A DNA stretch of 64,000 nt from positions 186,001 to 250,000 of the forward strand of contig NZ_JBFAPK010000003.1 of assembly GCF_040676675.1 (NCBI RefSeq). Reading direction: 5' to 3'. Under the pieces are notes generated by a model, which worked only from the letters and a program-made list of their open reading frames with translations, was not told the origin of the DNA and searched no databases. The translations under genes were made by a program, and so were the position numbers. Positions 1-8,167 of this stretch are shown here, one piece after another (position 1 is the stretch's first letter; each line of letters opens with the position of its first letter). The stretch is from JBFAPK01 sp040676675 (GTDB lineage: Bacteria > Actinomycetota > Actinomycetes > Mycobacteriales > Micromonosporaceae).

Positions 1-725
1 CTTGTCCTGGTGAATGTCGCCCAACCCGCCCGGGAGGCGATGTCGGCCGTCTGCCCGGCCCGGCGCAGCGCGCGGTTCGCGTACCGCTGCCAGTCCGCCA
101 CGGTGGCCTCGCGGTAGCCCCACAGCTCCCGGCAGGCCGCGGCGGCGAAGGCGAGCCGCTCCGGGACACCGGCCGAGCCGGCGGCCCCGTCGGCGACGCG
201 GATCCCGCCGGCGTCGGGTGTCACGGCCGGGAAGTGGTGGTGCAGGCTCGCGAGCGTGGCCCAGTAGGCGGCGTCGGCGCGGTCGGCGGAGAAGCCGTCG
301 TGGGCCCGGTCGTCGCGGCGGTACCGGACCCGGACGAGGAGGAAGCCGGCGCCGGCGGGCTCGGCCCGGCCGACCACCTCCACCGGCTCGGCCCAGCCGG
401 CGGGCGAGTTCGCGGACCAGAAGGCCAGCCAGGCGGCGAGCCGTTCGTGCAGGTCGGCCTGGAACGGCTGGGCCACCAGCGAACCGCCGGGCAGCCGCAG
501 GACGGCCGTGGCGATGCGGTCGCGGGCGACCATCGGCCCGGCGGCGGCACCGGCGGGCGGTGCGGCGGCGGTACCGGCGGGTGTCGCCCCGGCCGGCCCC
601 GCGGCGACACCCCCGAGCCCGACCGCCGACACCGACGCGGTACCGATCAACAGCCCTCTACGGCTCAGGGCCGCTCCTCCGGCCGGCGACCCGGCGCGGG
701 AAATTCCCGATCTCGTTCCGCTCAT
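1..725 (-). CDS. Tat-secreted protein of unknown function (3' end outside window)
   Basis: This minus-strand reading frame is open from ATG at 725 to the window edge, about 241 codons with no stop. The ATG follows a purine-rich Shine-Dalgarno sequence (GGGAAGGTGG). The N-terminus has a twin-arginine signal: SRRGLLIG around residues 21-28, then a hydrophobic Ala/Gly/Val stretch and a Pro/Ala-rich spacer. Export by the Tat route is therefore likely. The mature part contains Trp- and Ala-rich helices (for example RLAAWLAFWSANSPAGW) and a later segment with DWQRYANRALRR. I do not recognise the family. GC-rich third positions support real coding over the plus-strand overlaps. The product is truncated only by the window boundary. 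Confidence 0.6.
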   Translation of the reverse strand, partial: MSGTRSGISRAGSPAGGAALSRRGLLIGTASVSAVGLGGVAAGPAGATPAGTAAAPPAGAAAGPMVARDRIATAVLRLPGGSLVAQPFQADLHERLAAWLAFWSANSPAGWAEPVEVVGRAEPAGAGFLLVRVRYRRDDRAHDGFSADRADAAYWATLASLHHHFPAVTPDAGGIRVADGAAGSAGVPERLAFAAAACRELWGYREATVADWQRYANRALRRAGQTADIASRAGWATFTRT

Positions 726-962
726 CGTCCACCTTCCCCGCTCCGGCACCCCTTGCGCGGAAGCCTAACGAGGAAATCGAATTCGGCGGCCGGGCGTTCT
801 GTCGCATCGACGACGGCGACCGAACGGAATTCTGATGGCGTTCATGACGGCCCTGTGTCACACCATGTCGGCGACCGGATGAATTCGACTGGAAACGGCG
901 CACCCGCGATGTACTTCAGCTATTCGCCGAATTTCAGTATGCACCCGGTACGCCCGCGGACA

Positions 963-2009
963 TCACTTTCCGGCGTACGGCAGCCACGCCGCCAGCCCGT
1001 CGAGCACCCGGGCCAGCCCGAACTCGAAGAGCCGGTCCAGGTCGAAGTCGAAATCCTCCGTCAGCGCCAGCCGCAGCAGGGGCGAGCCGGTGGCGACCAG
1101 CTCCGCCAGCCGCGCCTCCTGGGTGTCCAACCACTCCTCGTTGGTCAGCCCGGTCTCGCGCTGCGCCTCGATCTCCGGCTCCAGGGCGGTCGCCACACCC
1201 CGCGCGAAACTGAAGATCGTGAGGTGCACGTAGAGCTGCGTCTCCGAGTCGAGCCCGAGCCCGTCCAGCGCGTGCAGTATCCCGTCGGTGATCCCCACGG
1301 CGTTCGGGGCGAGCTGCGGACGGGTGATCGACATGGCCGGGGCCAGCCAGGGGTGGCGGCGGAAGAGGCGCCACTCCAGCCGGGCGATCCGCGCCACCGC
1401 CTCCCGCCAGCCGACCCCGTCGTACGGCGGTACGGGCTCCTCCCCGAGCGCGGCGTCGATCATGTGCAGCACCAGCTCGTCCTTGCCCCCGACGTACCGG
1501 TAGAGCGACATCGTGGCCACGCCCAGCTCGGCGGCGATGCGGCGCATGGAGAGCTCGGCCATGCCGTCGGCGTCGGCGATGGCCATCGCCACGGCGATGA
1601 TCCGGTCCCGACTCAGCTCGCCCTCGCCGCCGGTACGCGGACGCCGGATCCGCTCGGCCGCCGGCGCCGGCCCGACTCCTGAGGCGTGCCCGGTTCCCGG
1701 CGCCCGCCCGGCTCCCGCAGCGTGATCGCTCGCGGTCGCGCGCTCCACCTCCGGTGCGCGGCCGGCCGCCGGGGCACGCTCGGCGGGTCGGAGCGCGGCG
1801 ACGACGGTACCGATGCCGGGGCGCGCCTCGGTCAGCCCCTCCTGCCGCAGCGTCGCGTGCACCTTCGTGGCGGTGGCGATGGCCACGCCCCACTCCTGGC
1901 TGATCCGCCGGGCGGAGGGGACCTGGTCACCGGGGCGCAGCTCACCGGCGACGATGCGGCGCCGGATCTCCTCGACGATGCGCAGGTACGGCGCGTCCGG
2001 CCGGCTCAC
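963..2009 (-). CDS. GntR-TetR hybrid transcriptional repressor
   Basis: The 348-residue protein joins two DNA-binding modules. Residues about 5-70 are a GntR winged helix (PYLRIVEEIRRRIVAGEL, then LRPGDQVPSARRIS). After an Ala/Arg/Pro-rich linker, residues about 130-190 are a TetR helix-turn-helix (LSMRRIAAELGVATMSLYRY), followed by a TetR C-terminal ligand domain. Such fusions are known in actinomycetes and usually repress a neighbouring gene. It is divergent from the FAD monooxygenase starting at 2253, and the shared 243-bp gap holds several palindromes. Autorepression and control of the monooxygenase, perhaps with a small aromatic or drug-like inducer, is inference. The ATG at 2009 gives a standard GntR N-terminus. 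Confidence 0.88.
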   Translation of the reverse strand: MSRPDAPYLRIVEEIRRRIVAGELRPGDQVPSARRISQEWGVAIATATKVHATLRQEGLTEARPGIGTVVAALRPAERAPAAGRAPEVERATASDHAAGAGRAPGTGHASGVGPAPAAERIRRPRTGGEGELSRDRIIAVAMAIADADGMAELSMRRIAAELGVATMSLYRYVGGKDELVLHMIDAALGEEPVPPYDGVGWREAVARIARLEWRLFRRHPWLAPAMSITRPQLAPNAVGITDGILHALDGLGLDSETQLYVHLTIFSFARGVATALEPEIEAQRETGLTNEEWLDTQEARLAELVATGSPLLRLALTEDFDFDLDRLFEFGLARVLDGLAAWLPYAGK

Positions 2010-2055
2010 CCGGCCACCCCGGCCGCACCGCCCCGGGCGTCGACCGCGACCCGGT

Positions 2056-2145
2056 GTACTAGTACGCCACTGTCGGCTAGTTCACTGTACGGACGGCGGG
2101 ACCGGCCGGGCACCTGCTCAGGCGTACTAGTTGGCGTACTAGTAC
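2056..2145. promoter_or_regulatory. Triplicated TACTAGTA-type operator
   Basis: Two perfect 10-bp palindromes GTACTAGTAC lie at 2056-2065 and 2136-2145, and a partial copy GTACTAGT at 2124-2131. All are preceded by GG(T/C)G. They sit between the hybrid regulator and the monooxygenase, so they are the obvious binding sites for one DNA-binding half of the regulator. Which half binds is not known. Confidence 0.65.
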
Positions 2146-2180
2146 TCCCGTTCCGACAAAACCCCTGCACAACGGCGGTA

Positions 2181-2237
2181 TTGCCGGGCAATCGGCGGTG
2201 TGTATAGCGTGTACGCGTCACGGCGTACAGCGTACAC
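2181..2237 (+). promoter_or_regulatory. Monooxygenase promoter overlapped by inverted repeat
   Basis: TTGCCG at 2181-2186 and TATAGC at 2203-2208, with a 16-bp spacer, form a plausible sigma-70-type promoter for the gene starting at 2253. The -10 is covered by an imperfect inverted repeat, GTGTATAGCGTGTACGC (2200-2216) against GCGTACAGCGTACAC (2223-2237). This looks like a second operator, different from the TACTAGTA sites. A ribosome site CGGGAG lies at 2241-2246. Confidence 0.55.
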
Positions 2238-2252
2238 GAACGGGAGTTACCC

Positions 2253-3491
2253 ATGACCAGCAGAACCGTCCTCATCTCCGGCGCCAGCATCGCCGGGCCG
2301 GCCCTTGCGTACTGGCTACGCCGGCACGGCTTCGCCCCGACCGTGGTGGAGGTCGCCCCGGCGCCCCGCCCCGGCGGGCACGCGGTCGACCTGCGCGGCG
2401 CCGGGCGCGAGGTGGTCGAGCGGATGGGGTTGATGCCCCAGGTGCGTCGGGCCCGGGTCGACGAGCGCGGCGTGGCCAACGTCGACGCGAACGGCCGGTG
2501 GGTGGCGCGCATGCCCGCCGACCTCTTCGGCGGCGAGGGGATCGTGGCCGAAATCGAGATCATGCGGGGCGACCTGGCCCGGATCCTCCACGACGCCACG
2601 GCGGACGGGGTGGAGTACCTCTTCGGCGACCGGATCACCGAGCTGGAGCAGGGCGACGCGGGCGTACGGGTCCGGTTCGCCAGCGGCGCGGTGCGCACGT
2701 TCGACCTGGTGGTCGGCGCGGACGGGGTGCACTCGGGGGTGCGGCGGCTCGCCTTCGGACCCGAGCGGGACTACGTGCGGCCGCTCGGCGGGTACCAGGC
2801 CTACTTCACCGTCCCCGACCCGGGCGACCTGGACAACTGGTTCCTCATGTACAACGCGCCCGGTGGTCGGGTGGCCGGCATCCGCCCCGAGAACGGCGGC
2901 ACCGCGAAGGCGATGCTGAGCTTCACCTCCCCGCCGCTGGAGTACGACCGGCACGACGTACCCGGGCAGCGGCGCCTGCTCGCGGCGGCGTTCGCGGGCG
3001 TCGGCTGGCGGGTACCGGCGCTGCTGGACGCGCTGCCGACGGCACCGGACTTCTTCTTCGACAGCATCTGCCAGGTGCGCGTACCGGTCTGGTCGCGGGG
3101 ACGGGTGGCACTGCTCGGCGACGCCGGCTACTGCGGTTCCCCGCTGACCGGCATGGGCACCAGCATGGCCCTGGTCGGGGCGTACGTGCTGGCCGGGGAG
3201 CTGGCGGCGGCGGGCGGCGACCACGGCACGGCCTTCGCCCGGTACCAGGAGGTCATGCGCGACTACGTCGCGCAGTGCCAGGAGCTGCCGCCCGGCGGGC
3301 TCAACGGGTTCGCGCCCCGGACCCAGCTGATGATCTGGGCGCGGAACCAGTCGATGCGGATGATGGGACGCTGGCCGATGCGCGCCATCCTCGCCAAGCA
3401 GTTCCAGAAGGCCGACGCCATCACGCTGCCCGACTACGCCGGCACCGCGGCGCCCCGCCCCGCCGGCGCGCCGCAGGCGCCGGTCGGTTGA
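2253..3491 (+). CDS. FAD-dependent monooxygenase (aromatic hydroxylase / TetX-like)
   Basis: This 412-residue flavoprotein begins with a Rossmann FAD-binding motif (ISGASIAGPALAYWL, a GxGxxG variant). It has the DG motif (VGADGVHSGVR, about residue 155) and the GD motif that binds the FAD ribityl chain (LLGDAGYCGSPLTGMGTSMA, about residue 287). That order is typical of class A flavin monooxygenases, which hydroxylate aromatic or polyketide substrates with NAD(P)H and O2. The substrate cannot be told from the sequence. It is divergent from a GntR-TetR repressor and behind palindromic operators, so inducible expression is likely. The last codons and the stop lie in a perfect direct repeat. Confidence 0.9.
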   Translation: MTSRTVLISGASIAGPALAYWLRRHGFAPTVVEVAPAPRPGGHAVDLRGAGREVVERMGLMPQVRRARVDERGVANVDANGRWVARMPADLFGGEGIVAEIEIMRGDLARILHDATADGVEYLFGDRITELEQGDAGVRVRFASGAVRTFDLVVGADGVHSGVRRLAFGPERDYVRPLGGYQAYFTVPDPGDLDNWFLMYNAPGGRVAGIRPENGGTAKAMLSFTSPPLEYDRHDVPGQRRLLAAAFAGVGWRVPALLDALPTAPDFFFDSICQVRVPVWSRGRVALLGDAGYCGSPLTGMGTSMALVGAYVLAGELAAAGGDHGTAFARYQEVMRDYVAQCQELPPGGLNGFAPRTQLMIWARNQSMRMMGRWPMRAILAKQFQKADAITLPDYAGTAAPRPAGAPQAPVG

Positions 3492-3534
3492 GACCCAGCA
3501 GGCGCGCCGCAGGCGCCGGTCGGTTGAGACCCAA
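3466..3534. repeat. Perfect 33-bp direct repeat across a stop codon
   Basis: A 33-bp unit at 3466-3498 is repeated exactly at 3502-3534 (period 36). The first copy contains the last codons and TGA stop of the monooxygenase. The second copy is downstream of the stop. The identity suggests a recent slippage duplication, which leaves the protein unchanged. Confidence 0.9.
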
Positions 3535-3618
3535 CCGGCATGGGGCGCGCCGGGCCGGGTAGGGCGGGTCTCGACGGCGGGTCCGGGTGGATCCGGTGCG
3601 GCGGAAGGCGGCCGATCG

Positions 3619-4302
3619 ATGGCGTACCCAGAGGTCCCGGCGCACGCGCGGCACGGGCGGCTGCGGCTGCCGCCCGGACGCTCGGAGGGGTCGACCGCCC
3701 CGCCCGGACGCGGCGAGGTACGGGTGGCGGGCGAGGTCGTCGGCCTGCTGCACGCGCCGCCGGGGTTGCCGGAGCGCCTGGTGGTGCTCTTCCACGGCAG
3801 CGGCGGCAGCGCCGAGGACGGCCTACGGCTGCTGGCCGGACACGCCGACGAGCGGCACCTGCTGCTCTTCGCGCCCCAGTCGGTCGGGCGGACCTGGGAC
3901 GTCGTCGACCCGGGCTTCGGCCCCGACGTGGTACGCGTCGACACGGCGCTGCGCGACCTGCTCGACCGGTACGCGCTGGCCCGGCCGGACCTGGCCGTCG
4001 GCGGATTCTCCGACGGCGCCTCCTACGCGCTCTCGCTCGGGCTGGGCAACGGCGACGTCTTCGGCGCGGTGCTGGCGTTCTCGCCCGGGTTCGCCGCGCC
4101 GGGCGCCAGCGTCGGCACCCCGGCCTGCTTCGTCTCCCACGGCCGGGCCGACGCGATCCTGCCGATCGACCTGTGCAGCCGGCGGCTGGTACCGGTGCTG
4201 GAGCGGGCCGGCTACGCGGTGCGGTACCGCGAGTTCGACGGCGGGCACGAGGTCCCGCCCGACGTGCTGCGCGAGGCGTTGGACTGGCTCGCGGAGAACT
4301 GA
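3619..4302 (+). CDS. Alpha/beta hydrolase (phospholipase/carboxylesterase type)
   Basis: This 227-residue protein has the alpha/beta-hydrolase order. LVVLFHGSGG (about residues 54-63) forms the oxyanion-hole region, GGFSDGASYA (about 132-141) holds the nucleophile Ser in GxSxG-like context, SHGRADAILP holds the acidic residue, and GGHEVP the catalytic His. Length and motifs match the small phospholipase/carboxylesterase family (YpfH-like); there is no signal peptide, so it is cytoplasmic. It lies in the same direction as the monooxygenase and the next epimerase-like gene (57 bp away), so cotranscription is possible. The substrate is unknown. Confidence 0.82.
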   Translation: MAYPEVPAHARHGRLRLPPGRSEGSTAPPGRGEVRVAGEVVGLLHAPPGLPERLVVLFHGSGGSAEDGLRLLAGHADERHLLLFAPQSVGRTWDVVDPGFGPDVVRVDTALRDLLDRYALARPDLAVGGFSDGASYALSLGLGNGDVFGAVLAFSPGFAAPGASVGTPACFVSHGRADAILPIDLCSRRLVPVLERAGYAVRYREFDGGHEVPPDVLREALDWLAEN

Positions 4303-4359
4303 GCGGTTTGTCCCCGACCGCACCGGGAACCAGGAGGCTGGCGTCCGAAGGGGGGATCG

Positions 4360-5448
4360 ATGACCGGAGTGGGCGGCGATCCGGGTCATGGCGGTCCGGG
4401 TGCCCGGATCGTGGTGACCGGCGCGACCGGCAACGTCGGTACGAGCCTGGTCGAGGCGTTGAGCCGGGACCCGGCGGTCGGTTCCGTCGTCGGCGTGGCG
4501 CGCCGGCTGCCGGACTGGTCGCCGCCCCGGACCCGGTGGGTCGCCGCGGACGTCGTCACCGCCGACCTGGTCGAGCTGTTCCGCGGCGCGGACGCGGTCG
4601 TGCACCTCGCGTGGCTGTTCCAGCCGACCCATCGGCCGCTGGTGACCTGGCGCAACAACGTCGTCGGCGGGATGCGCGTCTTCGCGGCGGTCGCCGCGGC
4701 GGGCGTACCGGCGTTGCTCTACGCCTCCTCCGTCGGCGCGTACTCGCCCGGACCGAAGGATCGGCGGGTCGACGAGGGCTGGCCGACCGACGGATGGCCG
4801 ACGGCGGGCTACACGCGGGAGAAGGCGTACCTGGAACGGGTCCTCGACGCCTTCGAGGAGCGCAACCCGGGCGTACGGGTGGTGCGGATGCGCCCCGGCT
4901 TCATCTTCAAGCGGGAGTCCGCGAGCCAGCAGCGGCGGTTGTTCGCCGGCCCCCTGCTGCCGAACCGGCTGGTCCGGCCCGGCGTGGTACCGGTCGTACC
5001 GGACCTGCCCGGCCTGCGGTTCCAGGTGATGCACAGCTCCGACGCCGCCGAGGCGTACCGGCTGGCCGCCCTCGGGGACGCGCGGGGGCCGTTCAACCTC
5101 GCGGCGGAACCGGTGGTGGACGCGCGGCTGCTCGCCGAGTGCCTGCGCGCCCGGACGGTACGGCTGCCGCGCGGCCCGGTACGGGCGGCGGTCGCCGCCG
5201 CCTGGCACCTGCACCTGGTACCCGCCTCGCCGCACCTCTTCGACGCGGTGGTGCGGATACCGGTCCTCGCCGTCGACCGGGCCCGGACGGAGCTGGGCTG
5301 GACCCCGCGCCACAGCGCGCGGGAGGCGATCGAGGCGCTGCTGGAGGGGTTGCGCGAGAGCGCCGGCATGCCGACCCCGCCCCTGGCGCCGCGCCTGCCT
5401 GGCGGCCGGGCGCGGGAGGTCGCCACCGGCCTCGGCCAGCGCGCCTGA
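4360..5448 (+). CDS. NAD-dependent epimerase/dehydratase family protein
   Basis: The ATG at 4360 follows a GGGGG ribosome site. The N-terminus has an extended-SDR dinucleotide motif (VVTGATGNVGTS, about residues 18-29), then AVVHLAWLFQP and LLYASSVGAY, and the catalytic YTREK (Tyr-x3-Lys, about residue 148). The 362-residue length fits extended SDRs acting on nucleotide sugars or related ketones. The C-terminal substrate part has RMRPGFIFKRESASQQRR, common in actinobacterial NAD(P)H-binding homologues of unknown substrate. It is followed by a divergently controlled TetR gene. Confidence 0.82.
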   Translation: MTGVGGDPGHGGPGARIVVTGATGNVGTSLVEALSRDPAVGSVVGVARRLPDWSPPRTRWVAADVVTADLVELFRGADAVVHLAWLFQPTHRPLVTWRNNVVGGMRVFAAVAAAGVPALLYASSVGAYSPGPKDRRVDEGWPTDGWPTAGYTREKAYLERVLDAFEERNPGVRVVRMRPGFIFKRESASQQRRLFAGPLLPNRLVRPGVVPVVPDLPGLRFQVMHSSDAAEAYRLAALGDARGPFNLAAEPVVDARLLAECLRARTVRLPRGPVRAAVAAAWHLHLVPASPHLFDAVVRIPVLAVDRARTELGWTPRHSAREAIEALLEGLRESAGMPTPPLAPRLPGGRAREVATGLGQRA

Positions 5449-5483
5449 GCCCGACCCGTATTCCCGCTCGGGGAGCCCTCGCG

Positions 5484-5545
5484 CGTAACGATGATTACAG
5501 CCCTGAGGTAGCGGCGTTACGGCGGAACTGTTATCGTCGCTTACG
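5484..5545 (+). promoter_or_regulatory. Inverted-repeat operator at tetR start
   Basis: CGTAACGATGATTACAG (5484-5500) is matched by an inverted near-copy (CTGTTATCGTCGCTTACG, 5528-5545) that runs into the GTG start. A third related half-site, GTAGCGGCGTTAC, lies between. The layout suits an autoregulatory TetR operator and a very short or absent leader. Confidence 0.5.
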
Positions 5546-6261
5546 TGGATGTGAGAACACGGATTCTGCACGCGGCGGCCGAGCTGCTCACCCGCTCGCC
5601 CGAGGCCGACGTCTCGACGCGCGCGGTCTGCGAGGCCGCCGGAGTCGGCGCGCCGGTCCTCTACCGCCACTTCGGGGACAAGGAGGGGCTGCTCACCGCC
5701 GTCGTCGACTTCGGCTTCGAGCAGTACCTGGCGAGCAAGCGGGCCCGCAAGGCCTCCGCCGACCCGGTCCGGGACCTGCGCGACGGCTGGGACAACCACG
5801 TCGCGTTCGCGCTGGACAACCCGAACTACTACCGGCTGATGTACTCGCCCGGCCTCTCCACGCCCCCGGCCGCGGCCACCGAGGCGCACGAGCTGCTCCT
5901 GGCCGTGCTGGAGCGCTGCGCCGCCGCCGGGCGGCTGCGGGTGAGCCCCGAGCTGGCGGCGCAGCTGGTGATGCCGGCCAACACCGGGGTCGCGCTGCTG
6001 CTCGTCACCCGGCCCGGCATCTACCGCGACACCGCCGAGATCTCCACCCGGGTACGCGAGGCGGTCGTCGCGGCCATCGTGACCCCGGACGAGCCGGCCC
6101 GTACCGCCGCGCCGGCCACTGATCCACGCGGCGAGCTGGCGGTGGCCGCCGCGAACCTCGGCGCCCTGCTGCGGGCGTCGCCGGAGAGCCCGCTCACCCC
6201 GACCGAGACCGCGCTGCTGCTGGAGTGGTTGACCCGCATCTCCGACCGACCCACCGTCTGA
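5545..6261 (+). CDS. TetR/AcrR family transcriptional regulator
   Basis: This 238-residue protein has an N-terminal TetR helix-turn-helix (ILHAAAELLTR then RAVCEAAGVGAPVLYRHFGD, residues about 5-50), and a variable helical ligand domain. Translation probably starts at GTG 5545, directly abutting the inverted repeat; no good Shine-Dalgarno sequence is visible, so the mRNA may be leaderless. The SDR gene 190 bp downstream, in the same direction, is the likely target along with itself. The ligand is unknown. Confidence 0.87.
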   Translation: MDVRTRILHAAAELLTRSPEADVSTRAVCEAAGVGAPVLYRHFGDKEGLLTAVVDFGFEQYLASKRARKASADPVRDLRDGWDNHVAFALDNPNYYRLMYSPGLSTPPAAATEAHELLLAVLERCAAAGRLRVSPELAAQLVMPANTGVALLLVTRPGIYRDTAEISTRVREAVVAAIVTPDEPARTAAPATDPRGELAVAAANLGALLRASPESPLTPTETALLLEWLTRISDRPTV

Positions 6262-6266
6262 CCCGA

Positions 6267-6314
6267 ACCACGAGACCCCGGTACCACGAGACCCCGGTAC
6301 CACCAGGCCCCGGT
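6267..6314. repeat. Three 16-bp tandem repeats
   Basis: ACCACGAGACCCCGGT at 6267-6282 and 6283-6298 is exact, and a third copy with three changes is at 6299-6314. They lie between the TetR stop and the SDR start. Short GC-rich minisatellites like this vary by slippage; no regulatory role is visible. Confidence 0.85.
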
Positions 6315-6452
6315 ACCGCGACGCCTTTCGGTCGACGCCCGAGCGCGACGACCGGCGACGAAACACGCCCCGACCCCGCCGGCCCGTGCCGCGACTCCGG
6401 GAGCATCCGCCCCGATCATCCCGCAACACCACCCCGCAACGAGGAGAACGTC

Positions 6453-7202
6453 ATGTCCGTCGAGACCACCCCGTCCACCCGTACCGCCATCGTCACCGGT
6501 GGCACCCGCGGCATCGGCCGCGCCGTCTCCCGGCGCCTCGCCGCCGACGGCTTCGCCGTGGTGGCCGCCTACGCGAACAACCAGGTCGAGGCCGCCGCGA
6601 CGGTCAAGGAGATCGAGGACGCCGGCGGCCGGGCGATCGCCGTACGCGCCGACGTCGCCGACGAGCAGGCCGTCGCCGCCCTCTTCGACACCGCCGAGCG
6701 GGAGTTCGGCGGCGTCGACGTGGTGGTGAACGTGGCCGGCCGGATGCCGCTGGCCCCGCTGGCCGAGCTGGACCTCGCCGTGCTGGACGACCTGTACCGG
6801 GTCAACGTCCGGGGCACCTTCGTGGTGAGCCAGCAGGCGGTGCGGCGCATCCGCGACGGCGGCGCCATCGTCAACATCTCCTCCTCGGTCGTGAAGCTCG
6901 CCTTCCCGGGCTACAGCGCGTACGCGGCCACGAAGGGCGCGGTCGAGGCGATGACCCTGGTGCTCGCCCGGGAGCTGCGCGGCCGGAACGTCACCGTCAA
7001 CGTGGTGGCCCCCGGCCCGACCGCCACCGAGCTCTTCTTCGACGGCAAGGACGAGGCGACCGTGGCGCGGCTGACGGCCCAGTCGCCGCTGGAGCGGCTG
7101 GGTCAACCCGAGGACGCCGCCAACGTGGTCGCCTTCCTCGCCGGCCCCGACGGCCACTGGGTCAACGGGCAGGTACTGCGCGCCAACGGCGGGGTGATCT
7201 GA
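6453..7202 (+). CDS. SDR family oxidoreductase
   Basis: This 249-residue classical short-chain dehydrogenase starts at the ATG with GAGGAG ribosome site at 6441-6446; upstream ATGs are not supported. It shows TGGTRGIGRAV (cofactor TGxxxGxG, residues about 13-23), NVAGRMP (NNAG-like), and the catalytic Ser...YSAYAATKGA (Tyr-x3-Lys, about residues 156-165). The pattern resembles FabG-like NADPH-dependent 3-oxoacyl or ketone reductases, but the specific substrate is unknown. It follows the TetR gene and ends in a nested hairpin. Confidence 0.9.
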   Translation: MSVETTPSTRTAIVTGGTRGIGRAVSRRLAADGFAVVAAYANNQVEAAATVKEIEDAGGRAIAVRADVADEQAVAALFDTAEREFGGVDVVVNVAGRMPLAPLAELDLAVLDDLYRVNVRGTFVVSQQAVRRIRDGGAIVNISSSVVKLAFPGYSAYAATKGAVEAMTLVLARELRGRNVTVNVVAPGPTATELFFDGKDEATVARLTAQSPLERLGQPEDAANVVAFLAGPDGHWVNGQVLRANGGVI

Positions 7203-7203
7203 C

Positions 7204-7250
7204 CTCGACCGTCCGCGCGTCACGCGCGCGGACCGGCCCGTACGGTCGAG
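7204..7250 (+). terminator. Nested hairpin after SDR gene
   Basis: CTCGACCGT (7204-7212) pairs with ACGGTCGAG (7242-7250). Inside, GTCCGCGCG (7211-7219) pairs with CGCGCGGAC (7225-7233). There is no T-run. It is probably a termination or processing hairpin; its right arm touches the start of the next gene. Confidence 0.5.
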
Positions 7251-7251
7251 A

Positions 7252-8001
7252 ATGCTGAGCGTGACGACGGTGGACGCGGGACCGGACGGGCTGGACTACT
7301 ACCTGCTCCACCCCGGGCCGGTCCAGCCGCGGCGGGCCGAGGGCCAGAGCCCGGATCGACTGGAGGCCATCGTCGTGGAGGAGTTCGTGCTCGACGCGGA
7401 CCACACGGCGATCCGGCTCGACGGCACGGGGTGGAGTCCGGCGGACCGCCAGTGGTGGGGTTCGTCGGCCTTCAGCCGGGGCCTGCGGGTCGACCCGGAG
7501 CTGCGCCGGCGGGTGGTCGCGGTGCCCCGGGCCGAGGCCGCGGCCGCGTACCGGCGGCTCGGCGGCGGTGAGCTGCCCGACGAGGCGACGCTGCGCGGCT
7601 ACTTCGGCGACGGCGAGCCGCTCGCCACCGCCGCGCCGCTGCGGCTCGGCCCCGACCCGGTCGGTCTCGGCTCCCCCGACCGTCAGGTCCACCGGATCCT
7701 CTTCGCCAACGAGCTGTCCCCGGCCGGCGTGGCGAACCTCGGAGCCGGCTGGCGCATGTCGATCACGGGCGACCTCGGCGATCCCCGGGCCCGGGTGTTC
7801 GGTACCGCCCACCGCCGGATCGGCGACGACGCGTTCAGCTGGGAGCTGCGCCGGATCGGCACCGGTACCGCCTGGTGCGTGGACGTGACCGCCAGGCTGG
7901 CCGGCGGCGGGCGGGACACGCTCGGCCCGCTGCTGCGGGAACTGGCCACCGCGATGCGGGCGCAGGGGCTGATCCCGGTCACGATCGAACGCTTCTCCTG
8001 A
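7252..8001 (+). CDS. Hypothetical protein
   Basis: A 249-residue soluble protein beginning MLSVTTVDAG; GC-rich third positions support coding. No signal peptide or membrane segment is seen and I do not recognise a domain. The N-terminal half is rich in acidic residues and Trp (for example GWSPADRQWWGSSAF). The C-terminal half has alternating beta-like segments and ends with LIPVTIERFS. TACGGT at 7241-7246, 5 nt before the ATG, could be a -10 for a leaderless transcript, as no Shine-Dalgarno sequence is seen. Confidence 0.6.
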   Translation: MLSVTTVDAGPDGLDYYLLHPGPVQPRRAEGQSPDRLEAIVVEEFVLDADHTAIRLDGTGWSPADRQWWGSSAFSRGLRVDPELRRRVVAVPRAEAAAAYRRLGGGELPDEATLRGYFGDGEPLATAAPLRLGPDPVGLGSPDRQVHRILFANELSPAGVANLGAGWRMSITGDLGDPRARVFGTAHRRIGDDAFSWELRRIGTGTAWCVDVTARLAGGGRDTLGPLLRELATAMRAQGLIPVTIERFS

Positions 8002-8167
8002 CCGTCTCGGGCCGGGGCCGGCTGGTTCTCGACCGGCGATCCCGGCGGACGCCCCGGCGAGGCTCTGGGGCGACTGTCCGATCGGGAAGCCGATGCTGCG
8101 CGGCGGACTCTTGCGCCGGGCCGGTCCCCGGGTTGAGCTACGGCGAGGACCCGAACGGAGGCCCGCG

